A stretch of DNA of 64,000 bases from positions 21,527,491 to 21,591,490 of the forward strand of contig CM052361.1 in NCBI GenBank assembly GCA_028551475.1. The letters run 5' to 3'. Below the pieces are notes generated by a model. It searched no databases. It had not been told where the DNA came from and was given only the letters and a program-made list of their open reading frames with translations. Within the stretch, counting starts at the first letter, position 1; each line of letters starts with the position of its first letter. Source of the stretch: Casuarina equisetifolia. Its lineage: Eukaryota; Streptophyta; Magnoliopsida; Fagales; Casuarinaceae. A program made the position numbers and the translations under genes. Positions 1-13,421 of the stretch are shown piece by piece.

Positions 1-176
1 TATTAACAATTAATTTGAAAAAAAATATTTTTAAAAATTATTCAACTAAAAGTACGGAAGATTGATTTAGAAAGCGTACACGGTGTCATGATTTAATTTT
101 GAATTCATAGAAGGTCAAATAAAAAAGCTTGACATTCATATTGAGCTCTCTTGCAATTGGTGAACAACTATTGCAG

Positions 177-3100
177 GGAGCATACTAAGTGTCTGTGGCA
201 GTGGGCCCCGTAATGATGCACCGGCTTCGGAATGGGCCGAAATGGTTGACGACTTTCAGAAGACTGCGCTTGAGTCACGGCTAGGAATTCCGCTGATTTA
301 TGGGATTGACGCTATTCATGGCAACAACAGCGTCTATGGTTCTACCATCTTTCCACACAATGTTGGTGTGGGAGCCACCAGGTTATAAAAAAAATCTTAA
401 GAAAGTTTTATCAAATAGCTTTTAATGCATCCTATCACAATCAAGCATGAACTAAGGACCTTCTATCGTAGAGAGATATATATGTGTGTGTGTGTGTTTG
501 TTAGATATCATTTTTTGAACTTATATTTAATATTATGTGAAAAAAATAAAATTTTAACAAAAAAATTAATTCATCAATAATAGTTTTTTTCCTTTTTCTT
601 TTTTTAAAACAGTGTTCAAATAAAATTTACTCAATATAAAACTTTTATCATCACATTTTTTAACAAAAATGACGAAACAAACCAGTGTAAAAAAAGGTTA
701 TAAAATTTTATTCATACCTTTTATTCAAATCAGCCCATTTCCTAGAATGTTGACCTAGCAATAGCGCTATCCAGATGACATAAAACTAGTATAAAGAAAA
801 GTACAAAACGACCTTCAAATCTTAAGGATCCAAGCAAGCGGGCGAAGGAGAAGGAGAAGGAGCAATTGTTCAATATACTTTTTTTTTTTTGAACCACAAT
901 AACTTTCTCAATGTAGCATATGGAATATAATAGTTCACTAATTGCTATTTCTTTGTTACTTTTGTATCTCCTTAGCATCCAAATGGAAGGCTATTAGGCT
1001 TGTAGTTATGAAATCTCTTATAATTTTACACTTGTGATAGGGATGCAGAATTGGCTCAAAAAATAGGGGAAGCAACGGCACTTGAAGTTAGAGCAAGTGG
1101 AATTCACTATACTTTTGCTCCATGTGTGGCTGTAAGTATTATAAATCTAAAGATTCATAAAGGCATTTTTGGTTTCAAAGTTATTGAAACTATTTAGTAA
1201 GCTAATTAATTAATTTGAAAAGTGTAAGTATGAATAACCAACTCGACAATTAGCAATTGACTTTTAGGTGGAAGAAGATTATGCTTGGTCAACTTTTAAG
1301 CCTTAGCAATATCTATGGATGATATTGGATGACATTTTTGTTGAATGTTACTGTTGTTTCAATACTTCAATTAATTATTTCAGTGCAAAGAATAACAAAC
1401 TTGTTTAAATGGTGAAAATGATTGTCCCATGTAGTAGAAGCTCATTATGGATATTGCAAACGAGGATAATTCAAAAAAGCTATTAATAAGATCTTGTAGC
1501 TTATACATCTCCAAATATTTTAAATTGAGAAGATTATAGTATAACATGTCTATAGTTAATGGAAGATATGTTTTGTTATCCTTAAAGGGATTTAGTCAAG
1601 TGATCTATTAAATTTGCACACCAACAAGTCCATTTTGATACCCATGACCTTCAAGTCCCCATTCATCCTTGTTGCCTTCCAAAACCATATCACTGGTTAT
1701 GGTACATTGAGCTTAATTTCTTAGGATCATGGATTATATTCTATAGTATGGGTAAGCCACATGCACTACTCCTTAGAATTCTCTATGTTATTATATGTGA
1801 CCTTGGATCAAACAAAATTGCAGGCCCTGAGATCTAATATCAAGTGAGAAATACCACTTAGATCTCAAACGGCATTCTAGAGTTAAAACTATAACTTAAT
1901 TTTATTCTTTATTCTTCATATTTTCTTTTTAAATTTTTTATTTGTGAGTGATAGATGGGAGAGAAAATTCATTTAGATGGTTTCAACAGGTATGTAGAGA
2001 TCCTAGATGGGGAAGATGCTATGAGAGCTACAGTGAAGATACTGAAATAGTTAGAAAGATGACATCTATTGTGACGGGCTTACAAGGCAAGCAACCAGAT
2101 GATCACTCAAAAGGCTACCCTTTTTTGGCTGGAAGGTGGAGAGAGTTTACCATATCCTCCATGACCAAATTTTTAATCAATTTTACTCATTATAAAGCTC
2201 ATTTTCAAAGTTCACCGTGATTTTAATTACCTAACCTAATATTTTCCTAATATTTTTTCCATAGTTGTACTAAATATATCTAAAACAATATTGTCATGGT
2301 CTTGTAACTATGAAACTGGAATGTAATTAGCACAATACTTTGTACTTCAAAGTTTTATACTCATCATGTTTTGTTTCTTCCACTCATTTTGTAGACATAA
2401 CTTGAAAGTCAATTCCTCTACCAGCAACTATATATTACCCTACTTCTCATAATCGCACACTTGATTCCAGGAACAATGTCATTGCTTGCGCCAAGCATTT
2501 TGTGGGAGATGGTGGTACTAACAATGGAATAAATGAGGGGAACACTATAACATCTTTTGAGGACCTAGAGAGAGTCCATATGGCACCTTATTTGGACTGT
2601 ATTTCTCAAGGAGTTTCCACTATTATGGCATCTTATTCTAGCTGGAATGGACATAAGCTTCATTCTAACCATTTTCTTCTTACAAAAATTCTAAAAGAGA
2701 AATTAGGTTTCAAGGTAAAAATCTTGGTAGTACTCAAATATCTAGAGACAGCAATTATTTTTTCTTGTCAGTTTCGCACATCTTTGGTTGATTTCTTTTT
2801 CTATTTTTGTCTTATATGTTGATCTGTGGCTCTAGATTGAAGGAATAGAATGAAGGGGTTGGGGGGTGTGATGGAGCTATTAGATGGATTACATTTCTTG
2901 TAATCAAATTCACTTTCTAATTTTTTTAATCCTTTTGGGGTAAAATTTTGTTACAGGGTTTTCTAATTTCTGACTCGCGTGGACTCGACCGACTTAATAA
3001 CCCTCGGGGAGAAAACTACCGTACTTGCATTTCCCTTGCTATTGAGGCTGGAATAGATATGGTAGATGTTGAACTTCAATTCTAAAGCCTAAATAGTGGT

Positions 3101-5461
3101 TGCCATTATTTATGTCTTCCTTTGCTTAACTCAGAAAATATGTAGGTGATGGTACCCTATAGATATGAGTTATTTGTGGAGAATTTGATATCCTTGGTTG
3201 AAGAAAAGGAGATACCAATGTCAAGGATTGATGATGCAGTTGAACGAATACTTAGAGTGAAGTTTGTTGCCGGGCTTTTTGAATATCCTTTTGCAGATGG
3301 GTCTTTGCTTGATAGAGTTGGCTGCAAGGTAACTTTTGCAATATTGACCCCTCATAATCAATGATCCATATTCTTAGAGGGAGAATTTTTTTTATTTTCT
3401 AAATATAATAGTAATTTTTATTTTACTATACTCCCTAAATGGTTGGAAAATGAATATAGGACCTACTTCATTATTACTATGAGTAATAGTTATTGCAAAT
3501 TCCTCCAAATAGAATAAAGGGAAGGCTTGTACGTGAGGATAAAATTCTAGCACCATAACCAGTAGTTATTGCTATTGCCACAATACCCGACATCAGTAGC
3601 TACCGAAACCCCCTTACTCATATAGGAATATCAAGGAAAAAATCACGGTTACCATGTTATATAATGGATCACTGGTAGCTATAAGCTGAAAGTTGCCGAT
3701 AAATTAAGATGAAGTGAAATACGAAGGAAGACAAAAGGGAAAAAAACAGTACGTATTTTAGAAACAATAAGGACATGAAACATTGACAAAATATACCATT
3801 TGACTTAGAATTAATGACAGATAAGGGACAGTTTCATTGTTACTATTTTTATTGCTATAATTTACAGTGACAGATAGAGAATGTAATTGCATGTTTTAAT
3901 TATTTTACAATTAAAATACATACTTTTTAATAATACATTACTGCAAAGCTGAGACAGTCTTAATTTTGAAATTTTCTCTAGTTGCATAGAGATCTAGCAC
4001 GTGAAGCAGTACGCAAGTCATTGGTTCTTTTGAAAAATGGCAAGGATCCTACGGAATCCTTTCTTCCTTTAGACAGAAATGTGAAAAAAATTCTTGTTGC
4101 TGGAACACATGCTGATGATCTTGGATATCAGTGTGGAGGATGGACATGCAAGTGGAATGGAAGAAGTGGCAGAATAACAGTCGGTATGCAGTTCAATTCT
4201 TATAAGCATTAAGCAATGTGTTTACTTTCATAGTCTACATGGCAAAGTATTTAGTTTTGTAGCTTTCTCTTATTTATATTCATCTACCTCTTGCTATTGT
4301 TTGATTGTTATCCATTATGCTAATGTTGTCTGTACTCTTATATGCTTTTACTTAAAACCTAGTTTTACAAAGTGTTCTCCATAAAATGCGCACGCGTTGC
4401 GTTAAGTTTAACTACTTGGAGAAGTTCGTGAGAGAAATAGCATTATCGACCTAATTCATTATAATTTCACGACATGCATCTCAGAAAGCATACCAGTTCA
4501 TTATGTTTAATTAGTGCCATTTGATTGCACATTTGTCTTGGGTTATCAAGATCATACAATATGTTCCTCTTTAAGCATCTATAGGTTACACATCTGGCCT
4601 AAGTTCTCAGAAAAGGACAAAAAGAACTAATTTGGTACTGAATCAGGGAGGAAAAAAAAAAGGGTTACGTCGTGTCAGGTTCTCTTATTTTGATTGCAAC
4701 AAATGGTTTGATATCCAACTGAAAATCAGTTGCAAGAAAACATCTACAGGAACAAACTTTGTGAATTTAGATATCGCATTATCGACCTATTTTATTATAA
4801 CTTCACCACATACATCTCAGAAAGCATACCAGTTCATTATGTTTAATTAGCGATATATGATTACACATCTGTCTTTGGGTTGTCAAGGTCATACAATATG
4901 TTCCTCTTTAAGCATCTACTGAAAATCAATGCACTTTGCATTGAATTATGATGTCTTTGTATTTTAGGCACAACTATTTTGGATGCTATTAAAGAGGCAG
5001 TGAGCAACAAAACAGAAATAATTTATGAGAAACATCCATCAGCAGAAACCTTAGAATGTCAGGATTTCTCTTTTGCAATTGTAGCTGTTGGTGAAGAGCC
5101 CTATGCGGAGAGCCTTGGTGATAATTCAGAACTTGTTATCCCCTTAAATGGAGCTGAGATAATAAGTTCAGTCGCTAATAGTATCCCCACACTGGTGATT
5201 CTGATATCTGGAAGACCCTTAGTTTTAGAGCCATGGCTTCTGGAAAAGATGGATGCATTGATTGCTGCTTGGTTGCCTGGAAGCGAAGGGAGTGGAATTG
5301 CTGATGTTGTCTTTGGGGATCATGACTTCAAGGGCCGACTACCAGTGACATGGTTTAAACAGGTCGAACAATTGCCTTTGCATATAGGAGCCAATTCATA
5401 CGACCCTTTATTCCCCATAGGCTTTGGGTTGACTTACAATAATGAGAAATCTCAAATCTGA
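177..5461 (+). CDS. GH3 exo-beta-glucanase/beta-glucosidase, exons 2-9 (5' end outside window)
   Basis: Glycoside hydrolase family 3 enzyme; plant members are secreted to the cell wall and release glucose from beta-glucans and beta-glucosides. Exons: 177-381, 1041-1131, 1990-2135, 2471-2714, 2957-3061, 3146-3328, 3982-4183, 4968-5461. All junctions are GT-AG, phases agree, and together they give 556 codons plus TGA. Visible motifs are [94 protein letters not shown] and WLPGSEGSG. The nucleophile Asp is in LISDSRG (2972-2974) and the acid/base Glu in PGSEGSG. Exon 1 (signal peptide, N-terminus) is absent: exon 2 needs one base from an upstream exon, and array copies place exon 1 about 1 kb upstream. 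Oddity: the residue after the nucleophile is Ser, where the family usually has Trp. Very probably a functional gene. Confidence 0.93.
4437..4918. repeat. Direct repeat within intron 8 of the GH3 gene
   Basis: About 145 bp at 4437-4580 recurs at 4777-4918 with only scattered differences. Both copies share the stretch from GCATTATCGACCTA to CTCTTTAAGCATCT. The same intron of the pseudogene at 19.8-22.1 kb also has a duplicated part (about 21230-21500 and 21795-22020), so this intron tends to duplicate internally. Confidence 0.85.
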
Positions 5462-6170
5462 TTAGTTGGGTAACCACACAGGTCTTAAAGATGGGGTTCT
5501 CAAAAGCCACTTAAGCAAAAACAGTTCATCCATGAATTGATTTTCTATCATTATCAATCTGTCATTCATATGTGAATTAACCCAATTCCTTTCTCCTTTA
5601 CCTCAGCCCATTACCCCCCTGGCTTTCTAGTTATAGCCCTCAAAACAGTGATTGATTGGGCTACATCTATGCTTTCCTTAAGTAGAATTATAGTTTTTCA
5701 AACAAAGGACCAACAACTGCGTCGCATTCAGCTATCTATTTTCGAATAGATATATGAAGATCTCATCTACTGTAATCTCCTGTTTCTCAAAAAAATCTCA
5801 AGATATGTAATAGATATCTATTTTCGAATAGGTATCTAACTCTAGGTCTGCTTTACAGCCTTGCTTGTCCAAATATGCTTTAAATCATGTTGTAGTTAGA
5901 TACTTACGCTTGTAAGGGTTTTAAGTGTCGAAGTAGTGACTTTATCCACTTAATCTTACGTAGAGACGTAATGTAACTTATGCTACTTTCTATATGTTAC
6001 GTGCATGATAATCTGAACATGTAATTGTACCTTGATAAAGGAGAATCCCTCTCGTAAGAAAAACTATTGATTTTCTATTCATCAAAAGTCACTTATAATA
6101 ATAATAATGATAATAATAATAATAATAAGAGATCTCTTTAAATATCCAACATGTTATAACTAGTTGATTA
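5462..6170 (+). other. 3' flank of the GH3 gene
   Basis: Contains the 3' untranslated region and flank; I see no further gene. The part from about 5740 to 5990 reappears at about 37245-37475, before spacer copy D3, showing that this flank was duplicated with the GH3 unit. A TAATAA-type microsatellite lies at about 6094-6128. Confidence 0.7.
6094..6128. repeat. (AAT)n microsatellite
   Basis: About eleven ATA/AAT trinucleotides with one interruption (TGATAA). Confidence 0.9.
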
Positions 6171-7692
6171 TGTTGGAAAAAAATGTGTTTTGATTGAGAC
6201 AAATTGCTGGTTGCATATAACATTTGTATAAGCTTTTCATATGATTATGTGCAATATTGAATATCAAGGAAGTAAAAGGTGTGCAAATTATAATATCAAT
6301 AAATGATATTATAAAATAGTCAGGTTCCTACATTTCTTTATTAATAAACTTCACATAATACTTGGAGAAGTATTTTTGATGAAATAAAAGCTAAAAGGAT
6401 ATCTATTTATTTGGAGAAAAATGATACTTGTTTTGATGTGCTTGTAGGTACACATGTATCAAGGATCAAAGATCACACTATGCTCTAATATTTATTGAAG
6501 CTTAGATCATGTTCTAGTATCATTATGAAGCTTGGCTTGTCTTATGAATTAACACAAGCTAGCTCATGCTATGAAGCTTGGCTTGTGCTATGAAGTTGGC
6601 TTGTCTTATGAAGCTAAATGACTTGGACCGAGTATGGTTAAGAAGTATGGCTTGCATAACTAATATGAGCCGGTGTGATTAAAGCAAATGGCTGGAACAG
6701 TTTCGTTTTGAGGGAAGACTCATTTAAGAGTCTTAATTAAGCGAGAAGCCCTAATTTGTTTTGCATGTCGATGTCTTTCCCTGTTTCTCTCTCACCATAA
6801 TTGCATCCCTACTCTTCCAACAGGAAGATTTGTAGAAGTTTTAATCAAATGTCAGAATGGGAAGCTCAAAGCTGATGTGAAGCTCAAAAAAGGTACATGT
6901 TATACCTTCTTAATGGGAAGAAGCCTATGAACTGATGGGTTTGACAGAAATCGTGATTTGGCTCTTTACTTTCATATCATATATAAGATAAGGTTATTCT
7001 ACAGTTAAGATGTGGTGGATATTGTGAAAGCTTTTGTGAAATATTCAAAAGAACTGCCGATTAAGCTCATCCACTATTCACTATGAAAAAGCTTTGGTAA
7101 TATCTTGATACTTAGGTTAAAATCGCTTCTATGTGATTATTCTTTGTGATATGTTTTTGTTTATGTACTAATCAAACATATATCATCATATGCACATAAA
7201 CTGATTTGTAAATTTGAAACCCTAACTTGAACATACTTAGGGGTTTCGTGATTAAAACTTATAATTGCATTCAATATCTTATATAAGCTCTTGTATTAGC
7301 ATTATCCCTCATTATCTTTATATCTTTAAAGGATTTGCTACTGAATTAAGGTTGGTTAACCTTATCTTTGTAACCGTAACTTGTTTGACTCATTGAGAAG
7401 GAGTTAGAAAGTATTAAGAGAGAGTTTTCTCTTAGGCTTTGAAGTAAAGTAAACTTCAACGAGCTGTGTTAAAGGAGAAAATGGTGGAAGTAATGACAAG
7501 GGCCAAACCACCGTGTAAACTTGTGTTATATGTGTTATATTCCTCTTTGTGTATGTTTACTTTGTTGTTTGATTTTGATATCTTTGAATGCTTTGTTTAA
7601 ATGCATGAAAAGTGATTGAATTCATAAATAGGAAAAAGAAACTAAGATAACCAATTCAACCCCCCTTTCTTGGTTAGCTATTAAACCTAACA
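6171..7692 (+). mobile_element. Solo LTR of the same SIRE-type Copia family as the 11.5-19.8 kb element
   Basis: Begins TGTTGGAAAAAAATGTG and ends CTATTAAACCTAACA, 1522 bp, close to the 1524-bp LTRs of the nearby element. It aligns with the reverse complement of those LTRs: both share the block around GGAAGTAAAAGGTGTGCAAA near the start and TTCAACCCCCCTTCTT near the end. No internal region adjoins it. Flanking 5-mers are GATTA (6166-6170) and TATTA (7693-7697), a target duplication with one change. It is the product of unequal recombination between the LTRs of a former full element in plus orientation. Confidence 0.88.
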
Positions 7693-7860
7693 TATTACTT
7701 AATTAGACAAGATAAGTTATTGTAATTAACTAAATACCTAATCTAACTAGGACCCTAAGCTATTATGACCAACTAACCATTTAATTTAACAATATCCCTA
7801 AGTTGTTATAACAAATTAACTATCTAATCATAAGAAAATACTTAGATTATTACACTGTCA

Positions 7861-9070
7861 TTCTATCTCCTTTTCTAGTGCATATAGCACAATCCCATAC
7901 AAATGATTGTTCATAAATCACTAGAACACTTTCTAAAGTAGAACCTATCACCAAAGTTCTTTTCATTAGTTTTCTTTCTATGCAAAACTTAAAGCTTCTT
8001 CAAATTCATAAAAAGCAATTTGAGAGTCAAAATATTTTTCATAAAAAGAAGAAGCAAGACCCGTGAAACTTTATGGTTATGATAGCATGATATAAGATCA
8101 AATTAAGAATAAAGTGATGTAGGTTCTTCCTAATGCAACTTGCAGAAATGCTTCTACTTTTGAAAAGATTGTTATCTTGCTTGAATAGATAGGATTGAAT
8201 ATACTTTATATTCTCACTTAAGTGATCACTAGCTTTTCTTGGTGGTAAGTGTAACAAAGAGCTACAAAAACATAATTAAATTGGCTACTACTAACAACAA
8301 CCGTAACCATAGAACAACTCAAGAGATGAGATAGTATAACACACTAAAGCTCAGTGATTGAAAATTCAAATAGAAAATTATTAGCTTAGTTTGCAACTTC
8401 CTAAAGTAATACTCTTTTTCATTAAATGATCATCATTAGGTTAACATAACACTAGTTGGGAAGAAGATCCCTGAGAAAAAACAAAAAATAAAAGTCAATA
8501 TGAGGTGAATGAAATTTAATATTAGGACGCCCTTGTTTTGGTGCAATTTCAAATCTTAAAATGGCTTTTCATTCAAAGTATAGTTTGAGTCATCATACTA
8601 ATTAAATTGCTCTACTATTGGAATTCAATGCTAGTGGGAATTAAGGAAAGGTTATCATGTTATAATGCCACTAGCCAAAAGACCAGATAATTTAATAACC
8701 ACTCTTGGTTTAATTTAGCTTTCAAATTTATGATACAAGAAATGAATCTCTTTGCTACTTTTGCATAATTTTCTATCAAACTTTGTTTTCATATGTAAAC
8801 ATATTTATTACTACCTAATTTTCACTTTCTAATCTTGCTTCAAAGGGAACATTATCAAGGGGATCAAATGATGGACAATCATCTATCGTCCACCTTTCTG
8901 AGAACACAAGTAAAATGGAATAAGCAAAGAAAAGAAACAAAGAGAAAAGCCTTATTTATAGTTGAATTATTCGAATGTCAACTTGTTTGAGAAAAATAAA
9001 CTATTTTTTTTTCTTTTCTCTTCTAACGTTTACTACTATTAGGAAGAAATGATGTAGTTAAACAACAATG
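7861..9070. repeat. Spacer repeat D, copy 1
   Basis: About 1.2 kb matching 22185-23590 (D2) and about 37510-38920 (D3). Shared landmarks are AAACTTAAAGCTTC, a block around GATCAAATTAAGAAT, AATTTAATATTAGGACG and TTATAATGCCAC. Indels between copies are not multiples of three and the small open frames differ, so it looks noncoding. Each copy lies downstream of GH3 sequence, so it is probably the duplicated intergenic spacer. Confidence 0.75.
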
Positions 9071-9076
9071 ATGAAG

Positions 9077-9326
9077 TGTTACAAAGCAAGAGAGAAGAAA
9101 GACATAAAATTGGGAATTTTTGTATATCGCTTTCTTAAAGGAAAAGTACATAAGACACATCCTTTATAATATAAGAACTTAATGTAATGGAAAGTATACA
9201 GAGAATAAAGAAAATATCTTCTCATTATACAAAAAAATAATTTCTCAAATTAGTTATGCCATATGGAAAGAATATAAACCCATATCTAGAAAATATAATA
9301 GCGAATATATAACTATATCTCTAATA
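9077..9326 (-). repeat. Short 3' LTR of the Copia remnant
   Basis: On the minus strand it starts TATTAGAGATATAG directly after the polypurine tract (the expected TGTTAG start carries a change) and ends TTTGTAACA at 9077. About 250 bp. No second LTR is present. Confidence 0.6.
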
Positions 9327-10740
9327 ATCTCCTTCAAGCTATTAGTTTTGGCAAATTGTAAATGTCAAATATGCATGTTTCTAATGACAAAGAGTTTTGA
9401 TAAAGATATTTGCAGGCTATTTTATGGTCTTTATCTCCTTCATCTTGATAATGCCTTCCTAAATTTTGTCACTGGTGAAGTGACAATTTACTTCTATATG
9501 TTTTATCTTTTCATGAACTATCTAATTAGTTGCAAATTCTATAGCTTGATCATTATCATAGATAGTAGTGTTGGATTTTCTACCCATATTCCAAGATCTC
9601 AAAGTTTCCATAACAACAAATAACTTCACAGGTTGTTTTAGGATATTCAGATTCAACAAATGATAAGGAGAGTATTGATCGCTTCTATGTTTTCCATGAT
9701 AGGCAAGAATTTTCTAGTTTAATATAGAAATTTGTCATTGATCTTTTACTGATGTGACAAGTAGTGTAGTCATCGTTACAATATGCTATCATCATGATAT
9801 TGCAATCCCTAGATAAAAGAATTCTAAGTCCTAGACATCCCTTCTAATATCTCATAACCTTTGAGGCATCATTCACGTGGGATTATTTCGAGGCATGCAT
9901 GAACTAGTTGTGGATTTGGAGTGCATAGAAAATTTCTAGTCTCCTCACTATGATTTAAATGAACTTCCTCAACTAATTTCTAATAAAGAAAGAGTCATTG
10001 AGCAAGAGGTCCTTATCTAGCAATGACACCATGTCATCATATTTGAGTATTACGAAAGACAAATTCTACTTGAAAAAGATAACTACTGTCTTGCGCCTTG
10101 ATATACCAACTTTAAAAATAATTTCCAAAAGAAACTTGCATTAAGTGAGATAAATTCTTTTATCCAAGCACATGATCTCAATACCCAAGTACTATTTAAA
10201 AGGCCTAAAATCTTGAATGTAAAATATGGTGTATAAATATTTCTTGAATTAGTTAATAGCTAAGACATCATTGCTCATGATTAAGACATCATCCAAATAT
10301 ATGAGCAAATAAATGGAAGAAGCATAATGTCACCATGTAAACAAGACATAATCCTATCAAGATTTTATGAATTTTGTTGAAAGTGGTGCTAAAGTGAACT
10401 TGGCGTACCATTCATGTGAAGCTTGCTTAAGTCCATACAAGAATTTATAAAGGTAAAAAAGTAAAGACTCCCTCTATCTACATAATCTAAGTAAAAAAAT
10501 TATATAAATTTTTTCATCTAAATCACCATGAAGGAAAGCATAATGGACATCTATTTGATATAGAGGCCAGTCACAAAAAATGTACCCACCATACTAGTCT
10601 TGAAAATGTATAACTATTGAACATTTTTTGCCCTTTCTTCTTGCTATTTTTCTTACACCAAGTCTTAACTCTTACATTAAAACCTATTTGAGATTTAATT
10701 AGGGCTACAAGAAGAAGTTTTCTAGATACCTTTTTTCCTT
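9077..10740 (-). mobile_element. 3' remnant of a second, unrelated Copia retrotransposon
   Basis: Read on the minus strand it holds decayed Copia reverse transcriptase (DVHYAFLHGDLDEK, then LYGLKQASHEW, then LLIYLDDVLIMSND at about 10270-10310), an RNase H stretch (AYCNDDY near 9800, YDNDQAI near 9560, HEKIKHIEV near 9510), a polypurine tract (GCTTGAAGGAGA) and one short LTR. Stops and frameshifts are scattered throughout. Gag, protease, integrase and the 5' LTR are absent; the left of the element (high coordinates) joins GH3 intron sequence at about 10740. The YLDD box and 250-bp LTR separate it from the SIRE-type element nearby. Confidence 0.8.
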
Positions 10741-11446
10741 ATGGCATTGAATATATCTACAATAATATTTTCAAAGTTAAATACTTTGATTATGAAACTA
10801 TAATACAAGTAACACATTCCTTTACACTTAAAAGCTTTGTATTCACTACTTTTCATTTCTTCTTCTCATTCTGTAGACATAACCTAAATGTCAGTTCCTT
10901 TGTTAGTAGTCATCTATTGCATTGTTTCTCATAATCCCACTATTGATTCTGAGAACAATGTCATTACTTACACTAAGCATTTTGTGGTACTAACAAGGGA
11001 ATAAATGAAAGGAACACTATAGCATTTTATAAAGACCTAGAAAAGGTCCATATGGCACCTTATTTAGATTGTATTTCTCAAGGATTTTCCATTAGTATGG
11101 CATGTTATTTTATTTAGAATAGGTATAAACTTCATTTTGACCATTTTCTTTATACAAAAATTCTACAAGGAAGGTTAGGTATTAAGGTAAAAATCCATGT
11201 GGTACTTGTATATTGGAGACACAATTCTTGCTCTTAACTATTTGTAGTATCATAATAGGGCATTTTAGGTACTCTATTGAGGCACTAGCTTTACATAACT
11301 TTAGATGACTTATTTTCAATCTCCAAATTGTCTTCTCAATGAAAGGACAACCTATAATTTTTCCTTTTTATTTCTTTTTTATTTTTATGTTATATGATGG
11401 TCTTTGGCTCTAGGTTGAGGGAACAAAATGAAGGAAAAGTGGTGTA
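10741..11446 (+). pseudogene. GH3 pseudogene A, left part (intron 4 to intron 5)
   Basis: Decayed copy of intron 4, exon 5 (10952-11186) and part of intron 5 of the GH3 gene. Exon 5 has lost about 10 bases of the VGDGGT coding region, shifting the frame, and has further stops. Exons 1-4 are missing: the Copia remnant abuts at 10740. The retrotransposon at 11452-19756 cuts this copy in intron 5. Confidence 0.85.
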
Positions 11447-11451
11447 GTTAT

Positions 11452-12975
11452 TGTTGGGTTTATGGCTATCTAAGAAGGGGGGTTGAATTGGATATTTGGA
11501 AGTTTAATCAATTTTAAAATATTCTTTAAGTTTGTTTTTCTATAATGAATATAGCCAAACAAATTATCACAATAATAATGGAATATCTAATAGAAGAATT
11601 AAATCAGAGAAATTCAGACACAAGAATTTCACGATGGTTCGGCACTTTTTCAGCTACTTCCACCCTCTTCTCCTTCAACTCAAATCGAGTTAAAATCTGC
11701 TTTACTTCACACAAGGAGAGCACCTCTCCTTCACCTCACAACTCCTTAAAAGGAGTTATATAGTTCACGGTTACAAGGTTAGGTTTACAAAAACCTTAGT
11801 ACATCAAGCTTACTCCTCAAATATATGATATGAATGAGGATTTAAGCTTATCAGAGAGCTAATCAAATGTATACAGAGTCAATTTAAGCTCTAATCCCAA
11901 AAACCCCAATTTCACAAATCTAGGGTTTTCAGATTTACAATAATCTTTATGTGCAAATAATGTTATAATCAATCTAGCACATATAAAGATTAATCTATCA
12001 AATGATATTCACAAGATGACAAGTTTAGAGAATATCACCGAAGATTTTCTTTTCCTTCAAACGTTACCGAACATAGCTATAAGTACAAATTGATGAAGGC
12101 TTTTGTTTCTCTTGATCATATCAGCAAGAATATGTCTTAGCAAGCACCAATATTTCATCCGAATCTCTATTTTATAGTAGGTACTTGAACCTTGAATAGA
12201 TTAGGGTTTCGGTTCAAACCTTTTTGAAATCCTTCCTTTGGGATTTGATGGATTCGACGTTGTACTGATGCAGGTGATGATTTTTCAGCAAAATAGCCGT
12301 TCTGACATTCAGTCGCCTCACCATTCTTCCCGTTGGAGCCATCGTCGCAGGAGAGAGAGATCGAGAGGAGAAGTGTTTCTTTAGGTCGAAGAGTGCAGCT
12401 AGGGCTTTCGTCTTTTGGTCATAAGAGCTTATGCTCTTATTTGCTTCCACATGCTGCCATTTTGAATAAGTGACTTCTCTCAGGACACTGCCATTTCATG
12501 CTTCACAGGTTGGCCTCTTTACACGGGCTGAAGTTTCACGGGCTGAAGCAATTATTCATGGGCTGAATAAATAAATAAGCTTCATGTGTCCATATGTAAA
12601 TATATGGTCAGTCCATTACACCTATACATACACCAATTCCAAGTATCAATGTTCCTTTAACATAACCAAGAATGTAGATTAATCTATGAAATAGAATATT
12701 CAAAGATTAAATCAACTTAGCTTCATATTTGATGTTAAATAATAAAATGTAGGAACCTGGTTACTTTATAATATCATTAATTGATATTATAATTTGCACA
12801 CCTTTTACTTCCTTTGAGTTTTGATATGTGCACACAAGATCTCATATTTTCTATCATATATGCAAGTATGATATTCTATTTAATATATGTTCAAATAAAT
12901 ATAAAATTCTATTTGACATATATTCTCATAAAATTTTGTTCTCAATCAAAACATACAAGCACATGATTTTCAACA
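11452..12975 (-). repeat. 3' LTR of the SIRE-type element
   Basis: On the minus strand begins TGTTGAAAATCATGTG and ends CATAAACCCAACA; same length as its partner at 18233-19756. A 78-codon open frame at 12214-12450 is also present in the other LTR but has no recognisable family. Confidence 0.95.
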
Positions 12976-12990
12976 GTCTCCCCCTTTTTT
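12976..12990 (-). other. Polypurine tract
   Basis: Minus strand ATAAAAAAGGGGGAGAC directly before the 3' LTR; primes plus-strand DNA synthesis in LTR elements. Confidence 0.85.
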
Positions 12991-13421
12991 ATGATGACAA
13001 AATTTTCATACTGAACTGACTTGCACATGTTATTTTGCTATACCATGAACACGTAAATGCAGTAAGCATAAACCTATAGCAATTTCATGAATATACATCA
13101 AAGAATCACAGCAGGTATATTTGCATACTTAGTAGGATGTAAGAGAGTTTATCCCACGTTCTGCACTAAGAGTCAGAGATAGAATATACATGTGTTAGAA
13201 TGAATGTACTCTCTCCCCTTTTTTGTTATTAGTAAAAAGAGCATAGCAATGGAAGATAATCAGGCAGAACAAATAAGAATGAAGACAATTCTTATGAAAT
13301 AAGTACAAATGAAGAGGATGGCTGTAGAGATCTGACTTGGTGCGGATGTATAGATAGGGCTCCTCTTTAGAACAGTAGCGGAGAATACAATATGGTAAAA
13401 CAAATTGCTCACAAAGTTTAA

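Noticed and set aside
1948-2220. Separate small gene starting MIDGRENSF
   Set aside because: Its middle is exon 4 of the GH3 gene; the rest is intron on both sides.
12214-12450. 78-codon open frame in both LTRs (also 18996-19232)
   Set aside because: It lies within LTRs, has no known family, and its persistence is explained by the two LTRs being copies of one sequence.
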